In this document: in pieces, positions 10,956 through 22,625 of the stretch
Numbering within the stretch: the stretch's first letter is position 1
How the letters are laid out: each line of letters starts with the position of its first letter
Source of the DNA: Apiospora phragmitis
Taxonomy: Eukaryota > Ascomycota > Sordariomycetes > Amphisphaeriales > Apiosporaceae
Direction: 5' to 3'
Assembly: GCA_038363925.1 (NCBI GenBank)
Contig: JAQQWL010000011.1
Coordinates: 2,480,001-2,544,000, forward strand
Length of the DNA: 64,000 nt
Notes under the pieces: generated by a model
Seen by the model: only the letters and a program-made list of their open reading frames with translations
Told to the model about the DNA's origin: nothing
The model's database searches: none
Made by a program: the position numbers and the translations under genes

Positions 10956-12015
10956 GTTGCCAATGTTGTAAGTGTATCGCCAACAGTACCGCCTACTTGT
11001 CTGTCTTATTCCTGCAAAGACCTCCAGGAAAGACCGGATGTATCTCTAGAGCGCAGCTTGGGGTTGCTAAATGGAAGGAGAAGATAAAGATATAAAACTA
11101 ATAGGGAGCCAGAATAGTCTTACGCGGACAGCCCGAGGGACCTCGGGACAAATGGATACTTATTAGGTAGGAGTGGGTGAGGAAAAAGAGGTGAAGCTTC
11201 CCCGGCAGTTACGGCGCTGCTGGCTGATTGGCGACCGCTTACTTCCAGGTCGACTTACTTGCCTAAAGAGGGAAGGTTTAACAGTACGTGCTCGCTTTTT
11301 TATTGTCCATCTACGTGTGACTAGTTTGTCGGGTTCCCAAGGTTAGTTCGGGTTTAGGGGAGCTGGCTGAGCGCGGGTGTTGCAGGTGATCAAAGTCCTA
11401 GGTATCTCGGCTCCTTCTTCGCTCCTCCGACTAGGTTAGGTCTGGTAGGTTAGGTATGCTCTCTCTCTATGCGCCCTTATTGCAACCAAGCAGCCATTTC
11501 TATATCTTGATATGAGAAAGCGGAATGGGCGCGGAATACCGTCTTTCCTTTTTGCCCACCAGAGACCCGTGAGACATGGAATCCCCAACGTCATGGAGAG
11601 CCAAGACACGCTAAAGCTGGGGAATCTAATTTCTTATTACCCCAGGAATCTGGTTCGAGTTAGTCGGGAGATCATTTTAGGTCCATTACAGCCAAGCAGC
11701 CAATGGGATATGCTAGAATGGGCTGGGCCTCTTTGACCGCGAGTCAAGCCCGCCCCATCCCTAGCCGGGTCCTTCCTTACCTGGTAACGTAGGTTAATGC
11801 ATATCACCAACAATTCGAGTCAGAACAGTGAAAACATTCATAATCTTGATTATCATTATTATGTCTACCTAAGCCAGTCTATCCAAGTGAGCGCCTTACG
11901 TATATGTATGTATGTATGCTGCGGGCAGGTAAAACCCAGGGTATATATTTGCACCAGCCAACATCCCACCCAGCCATTTCATAACCTCATGTAGTCTTCG
12001 TTATTAGCTTCCTGT
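10956..12015. other. Intergenic region between ligase and lipase
   Basis: The part next to 10956 should hold the ligase promoter, and the part below 12016 is the lipase 3' flank. A short GTAT microsatellite is present at about 11900-11915. No frame here has domain-like composition. Confidence 0.4.
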
Positions 12016-14265
12016 CTATTTGGAAGTGTATTCAGATGAGGAGTCGCTGCTCGACTGATCCGCGTCCATCGCGGCAGGCTCTATGATCCTGGGCGTCCAT
12101 GCGTCCACCGTCTCGCAGCCCTTGGGCACACGGCACTGGTCCCGTACGTCGCACGTCTTCCACAACACCTCGCGGACCTCGGAGAAGACTTGGTCGACGG
12201 CATCCATCGCCCAAATGACGTCTAGGTGTTCATACTCGACAATCGTTTTCTGGTGCACAATCTGCACGTGCGGCTCGCGACCGCGCTCGAACCGACGGAT
12301 CAGCTTGGAGCCGTCGACGAGATCGTCGTTGCCAGCAACCCACAGAGCCATCGGCGGAGCCTGTTCGTTATACCAAGCCGTTGCGCCTTTCGGCTTGCGC
12401 TTGTGGTGGTGATCATGCGGGTGTGAATGCGAATGAGCCCTGCTCCTGAAGCGACTACGTAGCCTCTTGAGAAGACCCGAGTCTTCTATCTCGGTGGGAT
12501 TGGCCAGTGGCCCATCCGTCTCCGCATCTTCACGTTCCTCGGCGTGCAGGTCCTCCTTTGTCGACAGGATGCACTTATGCTTTGCGAAGCACTCCCGCCC
12601 GAGCCACCATCGCATCGACTCGGCACTGACATAGACAGGCGCGAACTGGAACATACGGTGCTTCAAGGCCCGATCCCACCGGGTGTCAGTCCAGTCGAAC
12701 AGGAACGAGAAGACCTTGTAGCCCAGCCAGCCGTAGATGCGTGCAGGCATCACCCCATGCATTGTCATCATCAAGGGGATGAATGCGTGTATACCGAATA
12801 CCACGCGGAACATGGCGGGCGAGATGACCCTCATGAATTTGAAGTACGCCTTTCCGATCAGCGGACCAGCGTGAGTGGCCGGAGCCAGGGCGCAGAAAAC
12901 GCTGAGTTTCTCCCCCAGTTCTGGGCGCTGCTCCTTGGCGAGGGCAACAAATGTCTGCGTCGTGCCTTGAGAATGACATATCAGACCGAGCTTCTCAAAT
13001 CCCGTCTCGTAGAGTACACGTGAGGTCAACGCCGCCAGGTCAAAGACTCCCATCTGACGGATGTTCCAACACCACATGCGTGGATCAGCATACTCCAGGA
13101 GAACATGCTTGGGCTTGAAGCCACAGCGGTTGTTTCCTAGCCACACGTCGTAGCCCGACTTGCAAAGATAAAAAGCCAGCGAGTCTTCATCGTTGACGCA
13201 GTACGCACCCGAACTCTGCATGAGCCCGTGCAGTAAAAGGACAGGATACTTGCGCTTCTGCCTGGGGTCTCCGGCCTCTCCTTGGTCTCCCCGGTAAACA
13301 GGTTTGGTCCACGAAAGGTTCTCTCTTTCTCATCTAGTTTCGTGTGCTCTTTCGGATCGTAAATATGCCAAAGGTCTATTATGAAGCCGTCCTCGGTCTG
13401 AACCTGAAACTCTTCCATGTCCAAACCGACTCGTCGCGCGTAATAGCCAACATCGCAGATAATAGGATCGGGTCCGCCTTCGGTGGGGACAAAACCGTCG
13501 TTCGACACAGGGGCTTCTTTGTCGGGGCTGATCTTATCTTGCGTCATTCTGCGCTTCCACGCTCGCTCCATCTCTTGCCGCGCCTTCTGCCTTCGTACTT
13601 CTTCTTGGTAGAACGGTCGTTGCGCATCAGGGTTTCGGAGCGTCAATCGCATCCAGGTCCGGTAGAACAAGGGGGGTATGCTGGTAAACAGAGCACCCAG
13701 TACGACCACCCCCAGAAAACTTGTGCTGAGGAAGAACGACGAGACTCGGAAGGTCATGCATTGCACCTCTCGAACGATTGACGATGGGCCGTATAGCGGT
13801 AAAGGCGGGGAATAACGGATTCGTGTGCGATGGAGGCATGGACCTCTGAAGAGAATCATCGCCTGCCTTTTGTATAGATGCGCTGTTGGCCTGCGCTTTC
13901 ACCTCCACCTCGGCTGGGCCAGTAACATCTTTGCCCTGGTCTGAACTTTCGCGGACGGCTTGTTCTGATATGGGTTCGGCATCGTCCGTCGAATGGTTGC
14001 TGTCGAACTCCTCCTTGAGCTGATTTAATTTGTAGGCCTCTTGAAGCGGTGGTCCTGGCAGTCGATTTCCGTCGGCGGTGACAACCACGGCATCTTGAGG
14101 TGTGACAAACTCGGCGTTGACAGCAATGTTCTCCGGATGTTCAGCATTGTGAGGTTGAAGCGACAGCTTCTCGGCTTGGTGCGTAAATTGCGCAGCAGCC
14201 TGGACATGGTCAGCCCCTGCCGGCTGTGAGCCGCCGGCTTGCATGTTCTCGGCAGACGCCTTCAT
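12016..14265 (-). CDS. Membrane-anchored alpha/beta-hydrolase lipase (steryl-ester/acid lipase family, Tgl1/Yeh type), two frameshifts
   Basis: The family hydrolyses steryl esters or acylglycerols at lipid droplets or membranes. The corrected protein is 749 aa. Residues 1 to about 160 are a low-complexity, probably disordered extension. A hydrophobic segment follows (about 172-195, SFFLSTSFLGVVVLGALF), then the AB-hydrolase-associated lipase region (DVGYYARRVGLDMEEFQV, TEDGFIIDLWHI). LLLHGLMQSSG gives the oxyanion region, CHSQGTTQ is the GxSxG nucleophile elbow, GNDDLVDG likely carries the acid and YEHLDVIW the histidine. A His-rich insertion (SHSHPHDHHHKRK) sits before the acid residue. Two breaks are visible: one extra G in the run 13807-13810, and one missing base somewhere in 13250-13330 just before the HG motif. 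The start at 14265 is the first ATG of the open frame. Exact substrate is inferred only from the family. Confidence 0.85.
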
Positions 14266-16487
14266 GTCGGGCCGTCCGCTTCGCTGCTGTCCCGTACAGC
14301 GTATGTATTATGCGGTATCCAACGTTGTCTCGGTCGATTGGCACAGCGAATGTGGGATGAAAAGAGGAAAGTATATATATAGACAGTGCGTCTGGGAGAT
14401 CGACAGCAGGTGCGGGAACGAGAACCTTATTCCCGATGGCTCATGTAGGGGGGCAGAATAAATCTTAAGAGAATGGGACGACGTTGCATAGGGTCCAGGG
14501 GATCCAGAGTCCAGACTTTCAGACCGCTTTTATCAACCCCTTGACTCGTGGGGGGGGATCATAGCCCGATAGTCAGACGTTGGTAAAAAACCAAGGATGG
14601 TTGTTGTTCGTTTTATGCGGTCATGGAAAGGACTTGGACTCGGCTCTAGACGCGTGTACACCCTCCAGTAGACTCGAAAGTACCTAAGTGATTGGAAGTG
14701 GAAGGATTCAAGTTCTTTATTCTTTACGTCCCAGTCCCACATTACATACAAGAGATGTTAAGTACCTAGTCCTCGCCCGAAAAGGAGGAGCGTTCCATTA
14801 GACCGGATGGGGGCAGATGAGAGACAATTTTAAATCTGCGACTGTTGACTTGGAAGTTTCAGTGGATCAAAACGAGATCCAGTGCTTGTTAATGCGCCAG
14901 CCCTTGACGTCACATCCGATACGGGCACGGCACTTTTGAAGGCCTCATCCATGGCAATCTACAGGTACTGTAAGTCAACGTTTGAAGTTGAAAATAGGAC
15001 CTTGATTGTTGCGACGCTCAGCTGTTTGCGATCTCCCTCTAGTATATCCGCATATCCATACTGGCACACTGCCAACTATAAAATAGGAGGAGCACTCCCC
15101 TGGATTTCCACAATCACGCACTAATGTGTAATACATAAGTCTAGCAGCCATAGCGAGAGGGGTCGACCTGTCGGGCCATTAGGCTTGTAGGCTTCTGGCC
15201 ACTGCTTTCCATCTCCGGGGGGGGCTGATCCACTGGCGACGGATCCAAGATAAATGGGAACTTGTGGTAATTTGACATGTGACCAGTAGGGACATTGACA
15301 AAACTCAACTCCTGACTCTGTCTAACCAGTTTCACCACGAAAATATCAACGCATGACATAACAGCTAAGAAACGAGGAAATTATCTTCTTATTATTGTCT
15401 ATCTGGTGTGTGTGTGTGTGCTTGAGTGGCTATATAATACTTGGTCATACCTTTCGGGTGATAAACGAGTGTTCGCAGTAAATCAAAATGTATGCTATGC
15501 CTCTTGGTGCTAAATCTGGTTAGTTCGGAGTCCTGTCAAAAGCACTTCTGGGCCTACATATGAACAGCCAGTTCCAATAGTTCAACGGTGTGGATAAACA
15601 GGGTCTCACAAGAAAATGGGGGTTTGCAGATATGGGCACTCATAAGGAGACAGAGACTATGCCACTCTATGCCGAGACCTCTTCACTGGAAGACAAGATG
15701 TCTTACTGGAGGCTATTACGCATGGTTTTCTTCTCAACGTTCATCCTCGCAAGATGGTGTTTCTGTTCATCTTACTGAATTATGTCTTCATCAGGCCGCA
15801 ATTGCAGTCAATCACAAGATGCAGCCGGTGTATGGACGGACTACAACGAACTACTCTGGTTCGACACCTGGAGAACATAAGACTAAAGCACGACACCGGG
15901 GTATGCACAGCTCCGTTGTCTTCGGGCCTGCAGAAAAGGGCCCGAGAAAGTGTCGACGATGTCCTCAGGTGTCGTCGGGCCGTTGGAATTACGGTGTAGA
16001 ACACAAGGTTAGATGGGATTCTGGGAGTGGCCCAGAGAAAACCAGCAAACCCATGGACGAGTTCGCACAGACCCATTCAGCTTTTCCAGTGAACGGTTGA
16101 GCCGCCTGGCAAGTGGGTGACCGCCTAAGTCAGGAGCTGAACCCGACGGGCCCCGCTAAGAGGCCACCGCCCCGGCTCCCTTCCAGTGTCAGTGCCTCGG
16201 CCAAAACTTAGGGAAGAAGGAATGCCGAGCGGGATTGTTGGAGAGAGAGAGTCGCGATAGTACCGTGGAAGCTCAATCTACTTACGCGCAACACCACAGC
16301 GCACTTCACGTAATGGACTAATGCATTACTAATAATTCCAGACCTCTACACTGGGCACTCTTCCCATCCTTCCTTGACAGGCCCTAGTCGTCATCTTTCC
16401 TCATGACTTCTGGCTCTCCGACTGATCCTGGCGAACACGTTTCGGCGATAATCTGAGACCGCGTCGTCTACGGGCGTTTCGGCAGTC
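14266..16487. other. Intergenic region between lipase and PEX6, with one doubtful small gene
   Basis: About 14266-14500 should be the lipase promoter. A (GT)n microsatellite lies at about 15408-15420. A coding-like but unresolved stretch at 15590-15880 is listed separately. 16100-16487 is the PEX6 promoter and leader; it contains GC-rich blocks around 16140-16200 but no clear TATA element. Confidence 0.4.
15590..15880 (+). CDS. Doubtful small membrane protein, unresolved frame
   Basis: I do not recognise this. The frame from 15631 (MGTHKETETMPLYAETSS) is hydrophilic, then turns hydrophobic (WRLLRMVFFSTFILA). It stops at 15778, but the neighbouring frame continues the hydrophobic stretch (MVFLFILLNYVFI). 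After the stop, the original frame again looks protein-like (GVWTDYNELLWFDTWRT) up to a stop at about 15880. Two indels, or a very short intron ending at about 15795, could join these pieces. Given how many indels the window shows, a small single-span membrane protein is possible, but chance open sequence is an equal explanation. Confidence 0.2.
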
Positions 16488-19400
16488 ATGACCACGAACG
16501 ACCATCCGCTCGCTCTCCCTACCAAGCGACGGAGGAGAAGGAGACAGGACAAGCCCTCTATAGCTGCGAGGTTGGTTCTTGACGAACAGGTCAAGGGTGA
16601 CGTTGGCATAGTGTCCGACGATCTCTTTGCAGACTTGTTCCCCCATTTGCTTGATGGTTAGTGAACATTCCCATACGGACGGGGGATCTAGTAGATGTTT
16701 TACTTTTGTTTTTATCATGGGTCAAGTCTAATGTGTTGTCAAAGGCATAGAGCGGAACAGTGAGCAGAACTCGACTCAAGACCCCGACATACATTATCTA
16801 GCCATCGCACCGTGGTCGCCGAACGCAACTCCTCGGAGACGAATTGGACCATTGTACCCGTCCTGAAGTCGACTGCTCTGGCGCACTCTACAATCCAGTT
16901 TTCCCCTTCGTCTCTTGCCCTGCAAAATTTCGCCACCACCCTTCAACAGATCGCCCCGTCGAAACTGTCCAGCCATAGTAGACATGGTATCGAGGTGCTG
17001 GTCCTGGATGTGATTGCTTTGGAGCTGGATGCCGTGTTTGTCAATCTTGAGGGCGGCTTGGCCAGGCGCTTGGAGAACGGAGAGGGCACATTCTTTAGGG
17101 AGCACCCTTCTACGGGAGGAAGAAGAGAGTCGGCACTTCCAGATAAGCCATCGGAGCACCTTGCGACCGCATTTCGCGCAGGATTGAGTACGCTGAGAGT
17201 TGTCCACAATGGCGACCTGTTCCCTCTGCCACTGCCGCCCCATCCTGTCACCCATGTCCCCCTCGACGCCTGGGAAGGTCATGCTATGCGAGCCAGTTGC
17301 GCAAGGCATACTGGGCCCTGACACTAAAATCATCTTGACCCGTGGCCATACCTCCAAACAAGACCGAGATTCCTCAACCTCTTCGCGGGCCCTTAACGGA
17401 AATACGCAGGATGATGGGGATGATACTGGCAACGATGCGTTTTATTCGGCGGCTGAAGATCGCGAGAGGACCGCCACAGAAGCAGCAGACTCCATTACAG
17501 AAACAGAAACTGAGGTATCTGAAGTCGAGAATGAAGACGACTTGTCGGATGACTCGATGGACGACATTATATCCTTACAAGCGCCTTCTCTGCCCACCAC
17601 GGCCGCTAGTGGTGTGTCGACTATGCAACCAGGAACTCCCATGACCATAGGTCGCGGAAGAAAGACGAATGGCATCAATACACCTGGGTCGGTATTCTCT
17701 AGTTTTACTGCAACTACAGCTCGACCAGATCGTCCAAAAGGACGTCTCTTCAAAACGCATGGTCTTGTTACGGAGATTCCTCCGGATCTGCTCCATCCCA
17801 AACCGGGCAGTGACGAGGACGAAGAAGCGCGCGTATACGTGGATATCAACTCTCTCACGAGGATTGGTTGCTTCTCTGGAGACTGGGTCCGTATTGAGGC
17901 GTCCGAGGAGCCTCCGGCAAATGGACTCGGTCTCTTTGGCTTAGGCAGCTTAGTGCAGAATGATTCGGCAGAGCCAACATGGCGGCCAGCCAAAATCTAT
18001 GGCCTCCCCGAGGGCTATTCACGCCGGCCCACGACAAGAATAACTACCTCGAAAAACGACAATGGTGGCCGAAGGCTTTCCTTCTTTGATTCACAAGTAC
18101 AACAGCCTCCCAGCCCTGGCGCTTACCTCTCGCCTATATTGGTGGCAAACTTGGACAGTACGCCCTATGTAAGACTATCGCCTCTTAAGCGGTGGGCATA
18201 CCCCCCGAGACCGGGCCAAGCGAAGATTACCGGCTCATCACGCCCACCCTACGCCCGGGAAGTGACGCTTCAGCAAATACGTACTCCACTGTCATCTGAG
18301 CGAGCGTTGCAATCAGTCATCTTAAGTGGCCTGAAAGATCACTTTGCGCGTCGCACAAGAGTTGTTAAAACGGGTGACCTCATAGCTATTCCGATAGATA
18401 CTCAACTGGGACGAACTCTCCAGGATGCACCAGGGGTCAGCGATGATACAAGCGTCGACGATCTGCTCAGTCTAACATCATCAAGCAAGTCCGGATCGTC
18501 TAGCTCAAAGCCCGATGGCGTTGCATGGCTTCGAGTTGGCCATATAGCGCGCCAAAAGCTGGAGAATGGCGGAGGAGGACGAAGAAGACCTATGGGGTGG
18601 CATTGCCTGTATTGACACTTCGACGACACAAATTGCCCAATCTGGCGCGGTCACTAGCTCCATCCCAGGCACGAAAGAGAGCAGCTGGCGGCATTATCTG
18701 GGCTTAGAAGAGACCCCCAAACCCGCATCAAGTCTCACCGTCTTGACGATCCCGGAACAGACGAGGCGCTTCGTGCCTCCTATTAGGAGAAGGTTGCGTG
18801 AGCTTATAGCAGCTGCGACAAGTAAGCGGGCAATACACCTTAAGATGCCCCCTGTTGCAGTTCTGCTCGTGTCGACGCAGCGGAATATCGGAAAAGCAAC
18901 TTTAGCGACGGATGCTTGTTCGGACATTGGGCTGCATACATTCTGCATCGATGCGTACGATATCCTCAATGAAGGAGGAAGTGGCGGAGGCGACGTGAAA
19001 ACGGAGGGATTCTTAAAGGCACGAGCCGACCGTGCCATGACTTGTGGACCGGCCAGCTGTGCTTTGCTCATCCGCCACCTAGAAGCACTTACTGCTGATC
19101 GCATGGTTTCAGCAATGAAGGAAGTCCTCTCTGAAGCTCGGGTCCTTATTGCAACCACCACGGACGTTGACAAGGTGCCGGACGGTGTTCGAGGTCTCTT
19201 TACTCATGAAATGGAGATGAGTGCTCCTGACGAGGGTGAGCGTGAAGGTATCCTGCGGAGCATTATCGACAGTCAGGGCACGCCTTTGGCACCCGAATTC
19301 GACCTTGGCGGCGTTGCTATCAAGACAGCTGCATTGGTCGCAGGCGATTTGGTTGATGTAGTGGGACGGGCTCTTGTTGCGCGCCAAGCCCGGCTTGAGG

Positions 19401-20978
19401 CTTTGTCCAAACGTGCCCAAAAGGGTGAGCACGCTTTGTCGGTCCGAGATATACAGGTAGCAGGTGGGTCATCTGCGCGATGCCTAACAAAAGCCGATTT
19501 CGACATCGCGGTAGATGCCGCGCGCAAGAACTTCGCCGACGCGATAGGGGCTCCTAAGATCCCTAACGTTACGTGGGACGATGTCGGTGGTCTCAACAAC
19601 GTCAAGGATGCGGTTCAGGAGACGATCCAGTTGCCCCTGGAGCGGCCCGAACTCTTCGCCAAGGGAATGAAGAAACGGTCTGGTATCCTGTTCTACGGAC
19701 CTCCTGGCACGGGCAAAACTCTGCTCGCCAAAGCCATCGCTACGGAGTACAGCCTGAACTTCTTCAGCGTCAAAGGCCCGGAGCTGCTGAACATGTACAT
19801 TGGAGAATCCGAGGCAAACGTCCGCCGGGTATTCCAGCGCGCTCGGGATGCCCGCCCATGTGTGGTATTCTTTGACGAACTTGACTCCGTCGCACCCAAG
19901 CGCGGTAATCAAGGCGACAGTGGTGGCGTCATGGACAGAATTGTATCCCAGCTACTTGCCGAACTGGATGGTATGTCGGGCGGTGATGATGGCGGAGGTG
20001 GAGTGTTCGTCATTGGAGCAACCAACCGTCCCGATCTGCTCGACCAAGCCCTGCTGCGCCCCGGGCGGTTCGACAAGATGCTCTACCTGGGCGTTTCCGA
20101 TACTCATGACAAGCAGCTCACGATCATGGAAGCGCTCACGAGGAAGTCAGTAACTATCCAGCCGTTCCCCATGATTCGATATGTGTGTTTCCAAACCGAA
20201 ACGGAATAAAGCTAACAACATGACAATATAGGTTCACGCTGCACCCGTCCGTCTCCCTCGCCGCCGTCGCCGAGAAGCTGCCCTTCACCTACACGGGCGC
20301 CGACTTCTACGCGCTCTGCAGCGACGCCATGCTCAAGGCGGTGACGCGCCAGGCGTCGGCCGTAGACGCCAAGATCCGCGCCCTCAACGCGGACCCGGCC
20401 ACCAAGCACCCTGTCTCGACGGCCAACTACTTTGACCACCACGCCACGGCCGAGGACATCGCCGTCATGGTCACGGAGCAGGACTTCCTCGACGCCGACC
20501 GCGAGCTCATCCCCAGCGTCAGCGCCGGCGAGCTGCAGCACTAGAGCGGGTGCGGGCCACGTTCGAGGGCGTCCGCGATAAACAGCAGCAGCAGCAGCAG
20601 GCTCAGGAAGACGTGGCTACTCCAACGGCCGCGGATGGGGGCGAGAAGCAGTTCCCGCTGCTGCGCAAGTCCAGCGGTAGCGGTAGTAGTAGCAAGGGCA
20701 AGGGCAAGGCCGTGGCCACTGCGGGCAAGGGGAAAGGTAAAGCTGTTGCTGGCGCTGGCGGCGAAGACGAGTATGAAAGTTATGACAGTGGGGGCGGGGC
20801 CAACGGAGGCGGCAATAGCAACGCCTCCATCAGGTCCAAGAGGTCCAAGGGATCCATCAGATCCAAAGGGTCCATCAGATCCAAGGGATCCAGCAGATCT
20901 AACCGATCCAAGGGAAAGGGCAAGGCTGTCGCCACATTCCAAGAGGGGACAGCCAGCGATGATGATGGCTTGTACTAA
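16488..20978 (+). CDS. PEX6: Peroxisomal biogenesis factor 6, AAA+ ATPase (four frameshifts)
   Basis: Pex6 forms a hexamer with Pex1 at the peroxisomal membrane and pulls mono-ubiquitinated PTS1 receptor Pex5 back to the cytosol. Exons: 16488-16656, 16745-20145 and 20232-20978; corrected length 1438 aa. Exon 1 encodes an Arg-rich start, then LVLDEQVKGDVGIVSDDLF. The first AAA domain has a degenerate Walker A (STQRNIGKATL), usual for Pex6. The second has GPPGTGKTLLAKAIATE, VVFFDELDSVAPKRG and ATNRPDLLDQALLRPGRFD. The frame breaks four times: a base missing near 16831-16836, one extra C in 17258-17262, one extra base near 18567-18572, and one missing between 20543 and 20544. The last creates a false stop after SVSAGELQH; restored sequence continues YERVRATFEGVRDK to ASDDDGLY, the typical Pex6 end. 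The tail holds a Gln run, GKGKGKAV units and IRSKGS repeats. Confidence 0.93.
20812..20925 (+). repeat. Imperfect 18-bp tandem repeat in the PEX6 tail
   Basis: Units of the form (A)TCCATCAGATCCAAGGG repeat about four to five times and encode Ser-Ile-Arg-Ser-Lys-Gly. They lie in the poorly conserved C-terminal extension after the AAA core. Such units vary in number easily by slippage, so length may differ between strains. Confidence 0.6.
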
Positions 20979-21270
20979 TTAGTATACTACTTATATATAA
21001 GTACGACAGCTACTTCTGTATGTAGTATAGGTCAGAGGGAAACGTCAGATTATTAGCGACGAAAAAGAATGATGATGATGATGAGATGGGTATATCCATT
21101 CAATTGGTGCGGCGAATGCCTCCTAGGCAGCGGGCTTGCAAATTCTGCCCATACAACCCATAGAACCTGAACCTGCGACAAACATGGTCGTCTCCTTTTG
21201 ATAGTATTCCCAAATCAAGGCCTAAAACCCCTGATTACCCTCGCCATGCCTGATATCCTTCAATTATTTA

Positions 21271-22625
21271 CTATTTGGCTTCCTCTTTTGTTTCCTCCTC
21301 CTTTTCCTCCTTCTTTTCCTCCTTCTTTTCCTCCTTCTTCTCGTCCTTCTCCTCCTCCTCTGACTCTTCCTCATCATCTGATTCTGATGTCACTTCGTAG
21401 GACTCGGAAATAGCTACCTCGGGTTTGGCTTCGGCTTTCTCATCGGCAGCGGCCTTCTCGGCCGGCGCGTCCGAGACCGTCGACCCGAGATTCCCGGCAA
21501 GGCTGCCCGGGCCTTCGCCCGCCTTCCACGTCCCGCTCGTAGGGCTCTGGAGCACCTGCCGCAGGGAGTCGTTGTTGTCATTGCCGGGCGCCTTCCACGT
21601 CCCCGTCGTCGGCGACTGCAGGGGCGCCGTGGCTGTCGTCTTCGCAGCCGCCGCTGCGCTGCTTTCTTTCGTTTTCGTCGTCTTTGTCGTCTTCGTCGTC
21701 GTCTTGCCCTTCACTACTGTGCTCTTCTTCTTCTTCTCCTCCTTCTTGCTCTTATCATCGCTGCTGGCCGCGTCCTTGCTCCCGTGGACCTTAGCCCGCA
21801 GGCTGTCCAGGCGCACCTGCTTCGCCTTCGACGCCGCCTCCTCGGCGATGCTGCGGACGGGCAGCTCGGTAGTGCCGGCCTTCTTGCTGTCGCCCTTTTT
21901 GGCGGTGGCCGCCGCCACCTTCTTCTCGGGCATGGGAGGCGCCGCGGGGACGGCTTTCGAGCCCGCTGCCGAGGCGGCGGCGGCGGCGCCTGCTGCGGCT
22001 GCGGCTGCCGCCGGTGCTGTTGCCTTCTTAGAGGGCTGGGCCGCCTTCTTCCTCAGCGGGTTCGGCGGCGGCTCGGCGCCCTTGGCGGGTATCGTGAACT
22101 CGTCGTAGTAGATCTTGACATGCTGCTTGAGCTCGCCGTACTCGTTCCACTCCTCGATCTCGACTAGGTCCTGTAGATTTGTAGCAAAATCCCATGTTAG
22201 CATATGATTCTCCTCTTTTTGGTCGTTTCCTCTTCTCTTCCGCGGGGCTTAATTGTTGCTCATACCCCTAGAATCATGCCCATCTGCACCAGGCCGGGCA
22301 GCTTGCGCACGCGACCCGACTCGTCCTTGCCGGCGCGGCGGCCCCAGAGCATGCGGGCCTTCACGTCGGTGGCGATGTCGAGGGCCTTGAAGGGCACGCG
22401 GTTGGCGCGCAGGATGGTCTCGAGGCGCGAGGTGGCCGTGACGATGTGGCTCGAGCCGGCAGTAAGCGAGGTGTAGATGTACAGGGCCGGGTCGGTCGAG
22501 TACGACTGCTTGGCAGCAGCGGTTGCTTTCGGGGCAGCGGCTGCTTTGGGAGCGGCTGCAGCTTTGGGGGCCTCGGCGGCTTTGGGAGCTGCGGCGCCTT
22601 CGCGGGCGGCTGCTGCTTCGGCCAT
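21271..22625 (-). CDS. Conserved fungal protein with thioredoxin/glutaredoxin-like (SH3BGR-type) fold and K/E-rich tail
   Basis: Two exons, 22625-22266 and 22170-21271, give 419 aa with a good donor (gtatga) and acceptor (ctacag). Residues 1-40 are Ala/Pro/Lys repeats. Residues about 40-145 form the conserved part: LYIYTSLTAGSSHIVTATSR, LETILRANRVPFKALDIATD, ARMLWGRRAG, GRVRKLPGLVQMG and WNEYGELKQHV. This pattern (strand, helix, 'RVPF..LDI' strand, LP loop) resembles SH3BGR/glutaredoxin-fold proteins. No CxxC redox motif is present, so a non-redox binding role is more likely. The rest is disordered: Ala-rich, two copies of LQSPT[TS]GTWKA, then an EEKK-repeat tail encoded by a CTCCTT-rich tract. 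Function is unknown to me. The reading frame is intact. Confidence 0.7.
21288..21370 (-). repeat. Purine/pyrimidine microsatellite coding the EEKK tail
   Basis: On the plus strand a repeating TTTTCCTCCTTC unit (about 12 bp) occupies this stretch; on the coding strand it gives repeated Glu-Glu-Lys-Lys residues at the end of the thioredoxin-fold protein. It lies inside an intact frame despite the many indels elsewhere in the window. Confidence 0.6.

Noticed and set aside
20212..22167. Long open frames antisense or out of frame to PEX6 and the thioredoxin-fold gene
   Set aside because: They follow from GC-rich or repetitive codons of the real genes; composition is Arg/Ala/Gly-skewed and no homology pattern is seen.
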